Shown: positions 1 through 8,736, numbered from the stretch's first letter. The stretch is 15,081 nt of DNA from Flavobacteriaceae bacterium UBA5079 (GCA_002414705.1 DIAL01000032.1:19469-34549), one strand, 5' to 3'. The notes: generated from the letters alone by a model not told the origin. Translations and numbers: made by a program.

Positions 1-234
1 AATGTATTTAAAAAGAAATATAAATTCTACGATAAAATTTTTCTAAACGTTTTAAAAACAAATAACGATAAAGGTGTTTGGATTTTTGAACAGTTTTATG
101 CCAAAAATTCCATTTCAACTATGTTTCGTTTTTTAGATGAAGAATCATCTTTTGCTGAAGATGTAAAAATTATGCGTTCCTTATTTTCTTGGCATTTTAT
201 CAGCGCGTTTTTTAAGGTGTTATTCAGACGCTAA
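1..234 (+). CDS. crtY: Lycopene beta-cyclase, C-terminal 77 residues (partial)
   Basis: An open frame enters from the left edge and ends at TAA 232-234, encoding 77 residues. It contains the segments KFYDKIFLNVL, WIFEQFY and FRFLDEESSFAED and ends in SFFKVLFRR-like basic text (AFFKVLFRR). This resembles, from memory, the C-terminal end of flavobacterial lycopene cyclase of the CrtY type, which closes the ends of lycopene to make beta-carotene in the inner membrane and feeds the zeaxanthin pigments common in this family. The FAD-binding N-terminus, which would settle the identity, lies outside the window. The last 15 bases overlap the convergent thioredoxin gene. The frame and coding character are clear; the family call is by recognition of the tail only. 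Confidence 0.7.
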   Translation, partial: NVFKKKYKFYDKIFLNVLKTNNDKGVWIFEQFYAKNSISTMFRFLDEESSFAEDVKIMRSLFSWHFISAFFKVLFRR

Positions 235-789
235 CAAATCGTCCAATAATTTTCTTACGGAATCACTATTCCAGTTTGCGGCACCCGATTTATCCATTAC
301 AATAGCACCTGATTTATCAATAACATAAGTTTGAGGAATACTGTTAGTTTGAAACTGTTTTGGAGCATTGGTTACCGACTTATAAAATTCAAAATGATAC
401 TTGTTTTTACTTTTAAAGTCGTTAATAATATGCGTTTTTTCATTAGAAACTAAAAGAAAAAGCACCTCCTCCTTATAATCGGCATATAAATTATCTATAC
501 TTGGCATTTCGGCTATACACGGTGGACACCAGGTGGCCCAAAAATTCACAAAAACAACTTTGCCTGCTGCCTCTTTAAAATCAAAAGGAAGTCCTTTAGA
601 ATCTACTAAATTCCAATTATCATAACTTTCTAAATTTTTACGCTTATCTATTTTAATTTCTGACGGACTTATTAATGCCAAACCTTTATGAAGAAATATT
701 TGTATGGGTTGGCGTGTTTGTGGAATAATCAACAAAGCAATAATAATAACAAAAACGATATTACTGATTGTAAACTTCGGTTTCTTCAT
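220..789 (-). CDS. Membrane-anchored TlpA/ResA-like thioredoxin
   Basis: A 189-residue thiol-disulfide oxidoreductase. Residues about 8-23 form one hydrophobic segment after a short basic start (MKKPK), so the protein is probably tethered to the inner membrane with its thioredoxin domain (about 55-185) in the periplasm. The active site WCPPC is at residues 87-91 inside the typical VNFWATWCPPC context, and the cis-proline of the fold is P152 (SIPQTYVID). The family reduces or isomerises disulfides in the envelope, for example in cytochrome c maturation or in periplasmic stress defence; the partner here cannot be told from the neighbours. The gene starts at ATG 787-789. It ends inside the 3' end of the convergent crtY gene and is separated from upstream aconitase by a terminator, so it is probably transcribed alone. 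Confidence 0.9.
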   Translation of the reverse strand: MKKPKFTISNIVFVIIIALLIIPQTRQPIQIFLHKGLALISPSEIKIDKRKNLESYDNWNLVDSKGLPFDFKEAAGKVVFVNFWATWCPPCIAEMPSIDNLYADYKEEVLFLLVSNEKTHIINDFKSKNKYHFEFYKSVTNAPKQFQTNSIPQTYVIDKSGAIVMDKSGAANWNSDSVRKLLDDLLASE

Positions 790-811
790 AGTATTAAGTA
801 AAGTTAATTTG

Positions 812-826
812 TTGCTAAACTAGCAA
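812..826. promoter_or_regulatory. Short inverted repeat upstream of the thioredoxin gene
   Basis: TTGCTA and TAGCAA are separated by three bases (AAC), giving a 6-bp dyad 23 bp ahead of the thioredoxin start codon. On the minus strand the surrounding bases read TAATTTGCTAG, a degraded form of the Bacteroidota -7 element. The position fits an operator overlapping a promoter, but a dyad this short can occur by chance in AT-rich DNA. Confidence 0.25.
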
Positions 827-840
827 ATTACAAACAATAA

Positions 841-873
841 AAAACTCCTGAATAAATAAATTATCAGGAGTTT
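841..873 (-). terminator. Rho-independent terminator of aconitase
   Basis: AAACTCCTGA (842-851) pairs perfectly with TCAGGAGTTT (864-873) around a 12-base AT-rich loop. Read on the minus strand, the hairpin starts 25 bases past the aconitase stop codon and runs into a T-rich tail (GTTTTTTATTG). It should end the aconitase transcript before the thioredoxin gene. Confidence 0.8.
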
Positions 874-898
874 ATATATGTAAAACAAACTTAAAAAA

Positions 899-3163
899 TT
901 AAGCGTTGTTCTCTCTTTTAATTAAGTTTAAAGCAGACCCTTCATTATACCAATCAATTTGTGCTTGGTTATAGGTGTGATTTGCTTTTATAACATCTTT
1001 AGAGCCGTCTGCATGAACAAACTCTAATGTTAGTTGTTTGTCTGATGCAAATGTATCTAAATCTAGGAAGTTGATGGTATCATCTTCCTGAATTAAATCG
1101 TAATCACTTTCGTTAGCAAATGTTAAACCTAACATACCTTGTTTTTTAAGGTTTGTTTCATGGATACGTGCAAACGATTTTACTAAAACAGCCGCAACAC
1201 CTAAATGTCTTGGCTCCATAGCTGCATGCTCACGAGATGATCCTTCTCCATAATTATGATCTCCAACAACAATAGAATAAATGCCTTTAGCTTTATAATC
1301 TCTTGCTACATCTGGAACACCACCATACTCACCTGTTAATTGATTTTTAACAAAGTTTGTTTTCTTGCCAAAAGCATTAACAGCTCCAATAAGCATGTTA
1401 TTAGAAATATTATCTAAATGGCCTCTAAAACGTAACCAAGGTCCAGCCATAGAAATATGGTCGGTTGTACATTTTCCGAAAGCTTTAATTAATAATTTAG
1501 CTCCAGTAATTTGGTTTCCAATTGGTGTAAAGGGTGTTAATAATTGTAAACGTTCTGAAGTTGGACTTACAGACACATCTACTCCACTCCCATCTTTAAC
1601 AGGTTCCACATAACCAGACTCTTTTACATCAAAGCCTAATGGTGGCAACTCTAAACCTTTTGGCTCGTCCAATTTAATTTCTTGACCATCTTCATTTATT
1701 AAGGTATCATTCATTGGATCGAAATCCAAGCGACCCGAAATTGCGATAGCAGCTACCATTTCTGGTGATCCTACAAACGCATGTGTATTAGGATTACCAT
1801 CTGCACGTTTTGAAAAGTTTCTGTTGAAAGAATGAACAATTGTATTTTTCTCTTCACCTTTTCTATCACTTCTATCCCATTGACCAATACAAGGTCCACA
1901 AGCATTTGTAAAGATGGTAGCATCTAAATCTTCAAATATTTTTAAAATACCATCACGTTCTGCAGTAAAACGAATTTGCTCTGAACCTGGATTGATACCA
2001 AAATCAGATTTCGCTTTAATTTTTTTATCTACAGCTTGTTTAGCAATAGATGCAGCTCGCGTTAAATCTTCGTAAGACGAGTTTGTACAAGATCCTATTA
2101 ATCCCCAATCAACTTTTAAAGGCCAATCGTTTTTTCTAGCTTTTTCACCTAGCTCACCAATTGGTGTTGCTAAATCTGGTGTAAATGGTCCATTTAAATG
2201 TGGACGTAATGTATCTAAATCTATTTCAATTACTTGATCAAAATAAGTTTCAGGATTTGCATATACTTCATCATCACCCGTTAAATACTCACGGATTTTA
2301 TTTGCTTCATCAGCAATATCGTTTCTATCTGTTGCACGTAAATAACGCTCCATAGAATCGTCATAACCAAACGTTGATGTAGTGGCTCCAATTTCGGCAC
2401 CCATATTACAGATAGTACCTTTACCAGTACATGATAAGTTTTTAGCACCAGAACCAAAATACTCTACAATAGCACCTGTCCCACCTTTTACTGTAAGAAT
2501 CCCAGCTACTTTAAGAATCACATCTTTTGCTGATGTCCAACCATTTAAGCTACCTGTTAATTTAACACCTATTAACTTTGGAAATTTTAATTCCCAAGCC
2601 ATACCAGCCATAACATCTACAGCATCTGCACCACCTACTCCAATGGCAACCATTCCTAATCCACCAGCATTAACTGTATGGGAATCGGTTCCAATCATCA
2701 TACCACCTGGAAAGGCGTAATTTTCTAAAACAACTTGGTGAATAATACCTGCTCCTGGTTTCCAGAATCCGATACCATATTTATTAGAAACTGAAGCTAA
2801 AAAATCGAAAACCTCGTTACTCGTTTCATTGGCACGTTTTAAATCGGCTACAGCTCCTTGTTTTGCTTGGATTAAGTGATCACAATGTACCGTTGTTGGC
2901 ACTGCTACTTTTTGCTTGCCAGCTTGCATAAATTGTAATAAAGCCATTTGAGCTGTTGCATCTTGACAAGCAATACGGTCTGGAGCAAAATCCACATAAT
3001 CCTTTCCTCTTACAAAGGCTTTTGTAGGATTGCCATCCCAAAGGTGTGCGTATAAAATCTTTTCTGAAAGTGTTAATGGTTTACCAACAACGTCGCGTGC
3101 TTTATCTACACGTTCAGCCATATTTGCATAAACCTTTTTGATCATGTCAATATCGAATGCCAT
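899..3163 (-). CDS. Aconitate hydratase, mitochondrial-type
   Basis: A 754-residue TCA-cycle enzyme that interconverts citrate and isocitrate through cis-aconitate in the cytoplasm. The length matches mitochondrial-type aconitases (about 750-780). The three cysteines that hold the [4Fe-4S] cluster are C359 ([11 protein letters not shown]), C422 and C425 ([12 protein letters not shown]). Substrate-contact motifs are present: [14 protein letters not shown] at 158-171 and, in the C-terminal swivel domain, [10 protein letters not shown] at 639-648. The catalytic domains 1-3 cover about 1-510 and the swivel domain about 540-754. It is not the AcnB architecture, whose swivel domain is N-terminal. 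It starts at ATG 3161-3163, has its own promoter upstream and a terminator downstream, and so is probably monocistronic. Nothing is truncated. Confidence 0.97.
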   Translation of the reverse strand: MAFDIDMIKKVYANMAERVDKARDVVGKPLTLSEKILYAHLWDGNPTKAFVRGKDYVDFAPDRIACQDATAQMALLQFMQAGKQKVAVPTTVHCDHLIQAKQGAVADLKRANETSNEVFDFLASVSNKYGIGFWKPGAGIIHQVVLENYAFPGGMMIGTDSHTVNAGGLGMVAIGVGGADAVDVMAGMAWELKFPKLIGVKLTGSLNGWTSAKDVILKVAGILTVKGGTGAIVEYFGSGAKNLSCTGKGTICNMGAEIGATTSTFGYDDSMERYLRATDRNDIADEANKIREYLTGDDEVYANPETYFDQVIEIDLDTLRPHLNGPFTPDLATPIGELGEKARKNDWPLKVDWGLIGSCTNSSYEDLTRAASIAKQAVDKKIKAKSDFGINPGSEQIRFTAERDGILKIFEDLDATIFTNACGPCIGQWDRSDRKGEEKNTIVHSFNRNFSKRADGNPNTHAFVGSPEMVAAIAISGRLDFDPMNDTLINEDGQEIKLDEPKGLELPPLGFDVKESGYVEPVKDGSGVDVSVSPTSERLQLLTPFTPIGNQITGAKLLIKAFGKCTTDHISMAGPWLRFRGHLDNISNNMLIGAVNAFGKKTNFVKNQLTGEYGGVPDVARDYKAKGIYSIVVGDHNYGEGSSREHAAMEPRHLGVAAVLVKSFARIHETNLKKQGMLGLTFANESDYDLIQEDDTINFLDLDTFASDKQLTLEFVHADGSKDVIKANHTYNQAQIDWYNEGSALNLIKRENNA

Positions 3164-3216
3164 ATACTCTATTTAAATGGTGAATAATCTTATTAATGTC
3201 CAAACTAATGGAAGTG

Positions 3217-3246
3217 CAAAAATACAAATTTTAAAGAAGATTTAAA
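3217..3246 (-). promoter_or_regulatory. Bacteroidota-type promoter of aconitase
   Basis: On the minus strand the sequence TATTTTTG (3217-3224) matches the Bacteroidota -7 consensus TAnnTTTG and continues as TATTTTTGCA. A weak -33 element TTTA lies at 3243-3246, 18 bp upstream of it. The implied start of transcription near 3210 would give a leader of about 45 bases. The remainder of the 236-bp gap (3164-3399) is AT-rich and holds no gene and no clear terminator for the operon ending at 3400. Confidence 0.45.
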
Positions 3247-3399
3247 AATATGTAACGATATCGGAATATCTTTAAACAATGTTCAAAAAATGATGGTTTT
3301 TTAGCAGGTATATTGTCATATCACTACTTTTAATGTTTAAAAAATAATAAATTAACAATTAAGAGTCCTGTTACTTTTGAAGAAATAATTTAGAACGAC

Positions 3400-4353
3400 T
3401 TAAAATAAACTGGTAATTATCTGTTCTTCGGAAATACCTTCCGCTTCTGCCTTATAGTTTTTAATGATTCTATGTTTAAAAATAGAATAGGCAACGGCTT
3501 GAACATTTTCCATATCTGGCGAAAACTTACCATGAATTGCTGCATGGGTTTTTGCTGCCAAAATAAGATTTTGTGACGCTCTTGGTCCTGCTCCCCAATC
3601 TATATAGTTTTTTACTAAATCTGCTGCCTGCGGACTATTTGGCCTGGTTTTGCCCGTCATTTTTACAGCATATTCAACAACGTTATCGGCTACTGGAATA
3701 CGTCGTAATAATTGTTGAATATCTACAATTTCTTGAGACGTAAACAACGGATTAACTTTATTTTGAACATCGGAAGTGGTTGCTTTTACAACTGCTACTT
3801 CTTCTTCAAAGGTTGGATAATCTAAATTAATAGCGAACATAAAACGGTCTAATTGCGCTTCAGGCAAAGGGTATGTTCCTTCTTGCTCAATTGGGTTTTG
3901 AGTTGCTAAAACAAAGTAAGGTAAATCTAATTTATAATGATGTCCAGAAACTGTTACTGAACGCTCTTGCATAGCTTCCAATAAAGCGGCCTGTGTTTTT
4001 GGTGGTGTTCTATTAATTTCGTCTGCTAGAATAATATTAGAAAAAACAGGTCCTTTTATGAATTTAAAATTTCTGTTTTCATCTAAAATTTCACTTCCTA
4101 GAATATCACTAGGCATTAAATCTGGTGTAAACTGAATGCGCTTAAAATTAAGTCCTAATGCTTGGGAAATGGTATTTACCATTAACGTTTTCGCCAAACC
4201 TGGTACACCAATTAACAAGGCGTGTCCTCCAGAAAAAATGGAGATTAGAATTTGATCTACAACCGCATCTTGACCAATGATAACTTTGGCTATTTCGGCT
4301 TTTAAATCTTTATATTTTTTTACGAAGCTTTCAATTGCAGTAACATCAGACAT
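3400..4353 (-). CDS. MoxR-family AAA+ ATPase
   Basis: A 317-residue cytoplasmic AAA+ ATPase of the MoxR group. Walker A is GVPGLAKT (49-56), Walker B LADEINR (109-115), sensor 1 ATQNP (150-154), the EAQLDRF segment with the arginine region is at 165-171, and sensor 2 is GAGPRAS (255-261). MoxR proteins act as chaperone-like remodelling ATPases, usually beside DUF58 and von Willebrand factor A genes. No such partner is in this window: the next gene downstream is aconitase, after 236 bp. Instead the start codon lies 2 bp after the stop of the SurA-like gene, so it is the last gene of the periplasmic-chaperone operon and probably translationally coupled to it. Its substrate is unknown. Family assignment is firm; the role in envelope assembly is inferred from position. 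Confidence 0.95.
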   Translation of the reverse strand: MSDVTAIESFVKKYKDLKAEIAKVIIGQDAVVDQILISIFSGGHALLIGVPGLAKTLMVNTISQALGLNFKRIQFTPDLMPSDILGSEILDENRNFKFIKGPVFSNIILADEINRTPPKTQAALLEAMQERSVTVSGHHYKLDLPYFVLATQNPIEQEGTYPLPEAQLDRFMFAINLDYPTFEEEVAVVKATTSDVQNKVNPLFTSQEIVDIQQLLRRIPVADNVVEYAVKMTGKTRPNSPQAADLVKNYIDWGAGPRASQNLILAAKTHAAIHGKFSPDMENVQAVAYSIFKHRIIKNYKAEAEGISEEQIITSLF

Positions 4354-4355
4354 AT

Positions 4356-5765
4356 TTATTGTTTTAACCAGTTACTAGAAAACTCACAATCTCTATATTC
4401 ATTATTAATTTTAATATAGGTATCCATGATTTTCTCATTTTGCCATTTATCAATAGCTCTAATACGTTTTTCGTTTAGTGCTAGTTCTTTAATTTTTAAA
4501 TAATCGCGCGCGTAATCAGCTTCGTGTTCTTCAACTCGATCGCTAACCATCATAACCTTAAACTTCATGTTTCCAGAACGACCTTGATCGGTTAGCACCA
4601 AACTAACTTCGCCTTCGTCTAAATCTTGAATCTGTCCATATACTTCTGGATCTATTTTGGTTAATTCAAAATTATAATCTTGTGTTTCTGGATTAATTAA
4701 AAAACCACCTTCACTTCGCGTTTCTTTTTCATCACTTGATTCTCTAGCAGCATCGGCAAAACTAATATTACCATCTACAATACGTTGTCTAATTTTCATT
4801 AATTCCTCACGAGCTTCAGCAACTGCTGCATCGGACACTTTTGGGATTAATAAAATATGACGTACATCATATTCCTGACCTCTAATTTTTTCTAGAAAAA
4901 TAATATGGTAGCCATATTCTGTTTTAACAGGATCAGAAATCTCACCTTCCTGTAATGAAAATGCTACTTCACGAAACTCCTTAACCATACGTGGCACTTT
5001 TCTATTTAAAGTATACATACCACCTTGAGGAATAGAAGCTTTATCATCTGAATACAAAACGACTTTAGAGCGAAAGTTTGCACCATTTTCTAGGACATCT
5101 GCCTTAAATTGCTTTAATTGATTTATAACACGTTGATTTTCTTCTTCGGTAATTTTTGGTTCAATTACAATTTGAGACACCTTTAATTCGGTACCAAATG
5201 TAGGACGTTCTTCCTTGGGAATTTTATTGAAAAACTGACGCGTTTCTTCTGGAGTAACTTCTACCTCTGCGAGAATCTTCTTTTGCATTTCACTTGCTAA
5301 TTTCTGACTCTTATTTATTTCATACATTTCATCTCTAAATGCTTTTTCATTTGGGTGATTGTACAATTCTAAAAGCTCTTCCATCGTTTTTCCTGACTGG
5401 GCTAAAAACTGTTGTAATTGATAATCTACATTGGAGCGAATTTCAGCATCTGATACAACAACACTATCTTGAACGGCATGATGTGCATATAATTTATCCT
5501 CTAATAGTTTACCAAATAATTGGCAACGTGTTACGCCATCTAATGATGCGCCTTGTGCTTTTAATTGTAAAATATTGGCGTCTACATCTGAATCTAATAT
5601 AACATACTCACCCACTACTGCTGTTACACCATCAATTTTCTGTGCTCCAGAAGAAAGTGTTGTATCTATTTTTTTTATAGTAATTGGCGCTTCGTCTTCA
5701 ATAATTTCTTGTGCTTGAATACTAACAGAAATAAGTATGATTAATACCGTAAATAAGTGACGCAT
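4356..5765 (-). CDS. SurA-like periplasmic peptidyl-prolyl isomerase
   Basis: A 469-residue exported chaperone with the SurA plan: signal peptide (MRHLFTVLIILISVSIQAQ, 1-19), an N-terminal chaperone domain (about 45-170, beginning DGVTAVVGEYVILDSDVDA), then two parvulin-type PpiC domains (about 190-295 and 298-410) marked by EYGYHIIFLEKIRG and VRHILLIPK. SurA escorts unfolded outer-membrane proteins across the periplasm. I chose the ATG at 5763-5765 because it gives a clean signal peptide and sits 4 bp after the preceding stop; the frame can be extended to 5807, but that would bury the signal sequence and overlap the upstream gene. The first parvulin copy is less conserved, and whether either copy has isomerase activity cannot be read from the sequence. 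Confidence 0.92.
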   Translation of the reverse strand: MRHLFTVLIILISVSIQAQEIIEDEAPITIKKIDTTLSSGAQKIDGVTAVVGEYVILDSDVDANILQLKAQGASLDGVTRCQLFGKLLEDKLYAHHAVQDSVVVSDAEIRSNVDYQLQQFLAQSGKTMEELLELYNHPNEKAFRDEMYEINKSQKLASEMQKKILAEVEVTPEETRQFFNKIPKEERPTFGTELKVSQIVIEPKITEEENQRVINQLKQFKADVLENGANFRSKVVLYSDDKASIPQGGMYTLNRKVPRMVKEFREVAFSLQEGEISDPVKTEYGYHIIFLEKIRGQEYDVRHILLIPKVSDAAVAEAREELMKIRQRIVDGNISFADAARESSDEKETRSEGGFLINPETQDYNFELTKIDPEVYGQIQDLDEGEVSLVLTDQGRSGNMKFKVMMVSDRVEEHEADYARDYLKIKELALNEKRIRAIDKWQNEKIMDTYIKINNEYRDCEFSSNWLKQ

Positions 5766-5769
5766 CTGG

Positions 5770-6627
5770 TTAATTGTAGATTTCAAATTGTTTATTTTTA
5801 ATTGCATCTTTTGTAATATCTTTTTCTAATTCTTTAATGAGTTCTAGTTTTCGTTTATTGATAACGATTTGGTCTATGGTAGGCTTAATATAATCCAATG
5901 GTGCTGGACTGTTACGTTCCAAAACATCTTCAATTTGCATCAAATATAGGCCTAATGAATCTTTGAGTTGTATAAAATTAGATTTTTTTAACAATTCATT
6001 TTTGTTTTCAGTTGTAATTACTGGAATTTTTTTAATGGCTTGAGTAACCTTAATCCAAATTGAATCGTTTAGTGAATAGGATTTAAACTGAATAGCTATA
6101 GAATCCAACTCCTTTTTATCTTGATTATTAAAACGTTGAAATTTTGTTTTTAAATCTAATAAATCTAATCGGTTTTCATCCAGATGAATATATCTAAATT
6201 TTATTAAATCTTCTTTAAGTGTAAAAACATCTGTATTAGAATTGAAATATAATTCAGCTTCATCCTTGGTAATAATAGTGTCAATACTTCGGCGAACCAA
6301 TGCCTCTAAATATGAAGTTGCATATAAATCATTTTTATATTGCCTGGCTAATCTATTAAAATCCTGAAGTTTGTTTTCGCTTAAATTTCGTTCTGCTCCT
6401 GCAACTAATAATTGCTGTGTTGCCCAACGGTTTATAAAGTTATTTACACGAAGCAAACTATCTTCTGGGCTCATGTTTTCGGTGTACAAATGTTGTAAAT
6501 CATCTGCGTATAAAAACACATCATTAACACGCGCAACAGCGGTTTGATCGTCTTCATGTTTGTAAAAATAATTACACGAAACGAGCAAAAAGAAACAAAT
6601 TAATATGGCGAAATTAGTGTATTTCAA
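5770..6627 (-). CDS. Lipoprotein with SurA/PpiD-like chaperone fold, no parvulin domain
   Basis: A 285-residue predicted lipoprotein. A signal peptide with a lipobox LVSC (15-18) puts the lipid on C18. The mature protein begins with the SurA-like segment AVARVNDVFLYADDLQHLY (30-48) and is otherwise largely helical and charged; I see no parvulin signature such as GYHI. The start codon is TTG at 6625-6627, lying directly after the TAA of the upstream gene. No ATG in frame precedes the lipobox, and the frame is closed immediately upstream by that stop, so TTG is the only start that keeps the signal peptide. An acidic stretch KHEDD lies a few residues after C18. Its position between two double-parvulin genes suggests a membrane-anchored, non-catalytic partner. 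The function is inferred. Confidence 0.85.
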   Translation of the reverse strand: MKYTNFAILICFFLLVSCNYFYKHEDDQTAVARVNDVFLYADDLQHLYTENMSPEDSLLRVNNFINRWATQQLLVAGAERNLSENKLQDFNRLARQYKNDLYATSYLEALVRRSIDTIITKDEAELYFNSNTDVFTLKEDLIKFRYIHLDENRLDLLDLKTKFQRFNNQDKKELDSIAIQFKSYSLNDSIWIKVTQAIKKIPVITTENKNELLKKSNFIQLKDSLGLYLMQIEDVLERNSPAPLDYIKPTIDQIVINKRKLELIKELEKDITKDAIKNKQFEIYN

Positions 6628-8577
6628 TTAGTTGTTTTTTAATTCAGCTTTTACCTCTGTTAAAACAGATTCATTAATACGAACTGGAAATTTCTGTTCC
6701 AAAGATTCTAACCATTGCTTTTCTTTTACCACTTGATAATCGCTAATAATCTGCCCTTTAGCATCTTCATAAGTTTTAGGCGACTCTGGTAAAACGTCTT
6801 TTATATTTGCAACCACAAAAGCTGATTCGTGCTTGTAAATTTTAGAAACACCTGTTTCAAAAGTCATTTCAGCCGTTAATGCTTGGTGTTCTTTATCCAT
6901 AATTCCCGACGTAAAAATAACTTCTACAACACCATTAATATTAAGTTTTTCTTTAATTTCTTCAGGCGTTTGTCCTGCTTCCATCATTTTTTTAACGGTT
7001 TTTAGCGTGTTTTTATTTGATGAAGAAGCTACATCAGCATCAATACGTTTACTCCAATTATAGTTACTTTTGTTTGTATTGTAAAAATTTTGCAAGGCAA
7101 CAGAATCTGTTTTTGATGCATTCCAGATTTCAGTTTCCATTAAATCAAACAATAACAATCCATCTCGATATTCGGCAACAATATTGGCAAAATCTTCACT
7201 TTCATTTTCCAAATTATCTTCTTGATACGTCATTAAATTCGAATTTAAAAAAGTATTGTAATTCTCTTTAATTAAAACATTGAACGGTTTCTTTTGAACA
7301 GCTCTACGTTGGTTTTTAAAAAGATATTGACCAAAATTATCATACGTTATAATTTTCTTATCTATAATACATAATGTTTTGCTGCCTGAAAAACCCTCTG
7401 GTAATTTCCAAGACCCCAAATAATAGCCCTCGTTCATAATAGACACAAAATACTCCAAAGCTTCTGGATTATCTTTTACATTGTAACGCTCTTTTAACGT
7501 ATTTACTATAGAGGTGTTAATTAGTTGCGAACGTGAATCGCGCTTAACACGAGCTTCTAATTCAGATTTCATAGAATTGAAATCTTCAACTTCGGATTTG
7601 TTTAGTAGTTTAATAATATGCCATCCAAAACCACTTTCAAAAGGTTCTGATATATCACTAATATTCTTTAATCCAAAAGCAACATCTTCAAATTCTGTAG
7701 AACTTAATTGGCCACCACCAAAGGCTTCCAAAACACCTCCTTTGGATGCGGAACTTTTATCTTCAGAAAAGTGCTTGGCAAGCGACTCAAAAGACTCGCC
7801 TTGTTGTATTTTTCTATAAATTTCTTGAATTCGTGTTTCAGCATCTTCTAGCTTATCATCGCGTTTATTACTAATCATAATATGTGCTACAGTGCGTTCA
7901 CCTCTTGATGGCCTCACGTCTTCAACAGAAACAATATGATAACCAAAACGCGTTTTAAATGGCATAGAAACCTCATTCACTTTTGTGGAATATGCTGCAT
8001 TTTCAAAATCATAAACCATTTTAAAAGCAGAGAAATACCCTAAATTTTCAGCATAAACCGTTTTTCCATTATGAACTTCTTTCTGCACAGACTCATACCC
8101 TTCTTTTAATATACGCTCTCGTAATTTCAACAATTCATTGTAGGCACTTAATGTATCTTGAGCAGATGCATTAGCATCCAACATAATTAAAACATGACTA
8201 GCTTTTACTTCATTTACTGAACGATTATAGGCCTCTTCTACAAGTGCATCTGTAACTTTGGTATCTGTTAAATAATTTTTAGCCAATTGCGATTTATAGT
8301 TACCTAGTTCACGTAGATATGACGGCATGGTATCCAACCCTTTTGCTTGTGCTTCTTTAATTTTCAACTTATAATTTACAAATAGTTTCAGGTAGGAATC
8401 GACATCTTTTTGCGATTCATCCTTAACTAAATCTAGATTTTTGTTAAATATTCTTGTAAACTCTTCAGCATAAACTGGTGTGTCAGCTACAGTGAATAAA
8501 ACGGGTTTATCAGCATTTTGAGCATGTGTATTAATAAAAAACACAAAACATATTAAAACATAAAAATATCTAAACAT
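6628..8577 (-). CDS. Large exported peptidyl-prolyl isomerase, double parvulin
   Basis: A 649-residue exported protein, first gene of the chaperone operon. It has a signal peptide ending NTHAQ (1-20), an N-terminal helical segment (about 25-120), two PpiC/parvulin domains (about 124-221 with ASHVLI and RFGYHIVSVED; about 228-326 with VAHIMIS and GFGWHIIKL) and a long C-terminal region (about 340-649) resembling the helical chaperone part of PpiD/SurA-type proteins. It probably assists folding of secreted and outer-membrane proteins in the periplasm. The frame is open up to 8766, but ATG 8575-8577 is chosen because it opens the signal peptide and lies about 20 bases past the predicted transcription start; the longer version would overlap the divergent gene. 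The stop codon directly abuts the next start. Confidence 0.92.
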   Translation of the reverse strand: MFRYFYVLICFVFFINTHAQNADKPVLFTVADTPVYAEEFTRIFNKNLDLVKDESQKDVDSYLKLFVNYKLKIKEAQAKGLDTMPSYLRELGNYKSQLAKNYLTDTKVTDALVEEAYNRSVNEVKASHVLIMLDANASAQDTLSAYNELLKLRERILKEGYESVQKEVHNGKTVYAENLGYFSAFKMVYDFENAAYSTKVNEVSMPFKTRFGYHIVSVEDVRPSRGERTVAHIMISNKRDDKLEDAETRIQEIYRKIQQGESFESLAKHFSEDKSSASKGGVLEAFGGGQLSSTEFEDVAFGLKNISDISEPFESGFGWHIIKLLNKSEVEDFNSMKSELEARVKRDSRSQLINTSIVNTLKERYNVKDNPEALEYFVSIMNEGYYLGSWKLPEGFSGSKTLCIIDKKIITYDNFGQYLFKNQRRAVQKKPFNVLIKENYNTFLNSNLMTYQEDNLENESEDFANIVAEYRDGLLLFDLMETEIWNASKTDSVALQNFYNTNKSNYNWSKRIDADVASSSNKNTLKTVKKMMEAGQTPEEIKEKLNINGVVEVIFTSGIMDKEHQALTAEMTFETGVSKIYKHESAFVVANIKDVLPESPKTYEDAKGQIISDYQVVKEKQWLESLEQKFPVRINESVLTEVKAELKNN

Positions 8578-8603
8578 CAGAAAATTGTTTTTTTGAATTC
8601 TTG

Positions 8604-8634
8604 CAAAAATAGGAATATTAACCCATAAAGCAAG
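8604..8634 (-). promoter_or_regulatory. Promoter of the chaperone-MoxR operon
   Basis: On the minus strand TATTTTTG (8604-8611) is a perfect TAnnTTTG -7 element, followed by CA as in the aconitase promoter. CTTG at 8631-8634 lies 19 bp upstream and is one base from the -33 consensus TTTG. Transcription from about 8597 would leave a leader of about 20 bases before ATG 8577. Confidence 0.55.
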
Positions 8635-8676
8635 TCGCATTAACAAACGGACATTAAAGTTTTTTAGTATGTAGAT

Positions 8677-8713
8677 TTTGTAGGTAATGAAACCAATAAT
8701 AATTGTACCTTTA
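8677..8713 (+). promoter_or_regulatory. Possible promoter of the SRPBCC gene
   Basis: TTTG (8677-8680) and TACCTTTA (8706-8713) resemble the -33 and -7 Bacteroidota elements, though the last base of the -7 box is off and the 25-bp spacing is longer than usual. The box ends 23 bp before ATG 8737. It would drive transcription away from the divergent chaperone operon; the two start codons are 159 bp apart. Confidence 0.3.
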
Positions 8714-8736
8714 TAAGTATAAACTACCTTTTTGAA

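Noticed and set aside
1365..2720. Plus-strand open frames of 82 and 112 codons inside aconitase
   Set aside because: They lie antisense to strongly conserved aconitase motifs, have no family resemblance and no promoter or spacing that suggests a gene.
3257..3270. GATAT/ATATC inverted repeat upstream of aconitase
   Set aside because: Only five pairs with a 4-base loop in AT-rich DNA, and not placed in register with the predicted promoter.
3283..3302. A6/T6 stem downstream of moxR as a terminator
   Set aside because: The stem is six A-T pairs only, with no G-C pair, and lies about 100 bases past the stop codon; such runs are expected in this AT-rich gap.
5766..5807. Upstream start for the SurA-like protein
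   Set aside because: It overlaps the previous gene by 38 bp and hides the signal peptide that begins at the ATG at 5765.
7017..7819. Plus-strand frames of 84 and 101 codons opposite the large prolyl isomerase
   Set aside because: They are antisense shadows of a well-supported coding region and have low-complexity, unpatterned translations.
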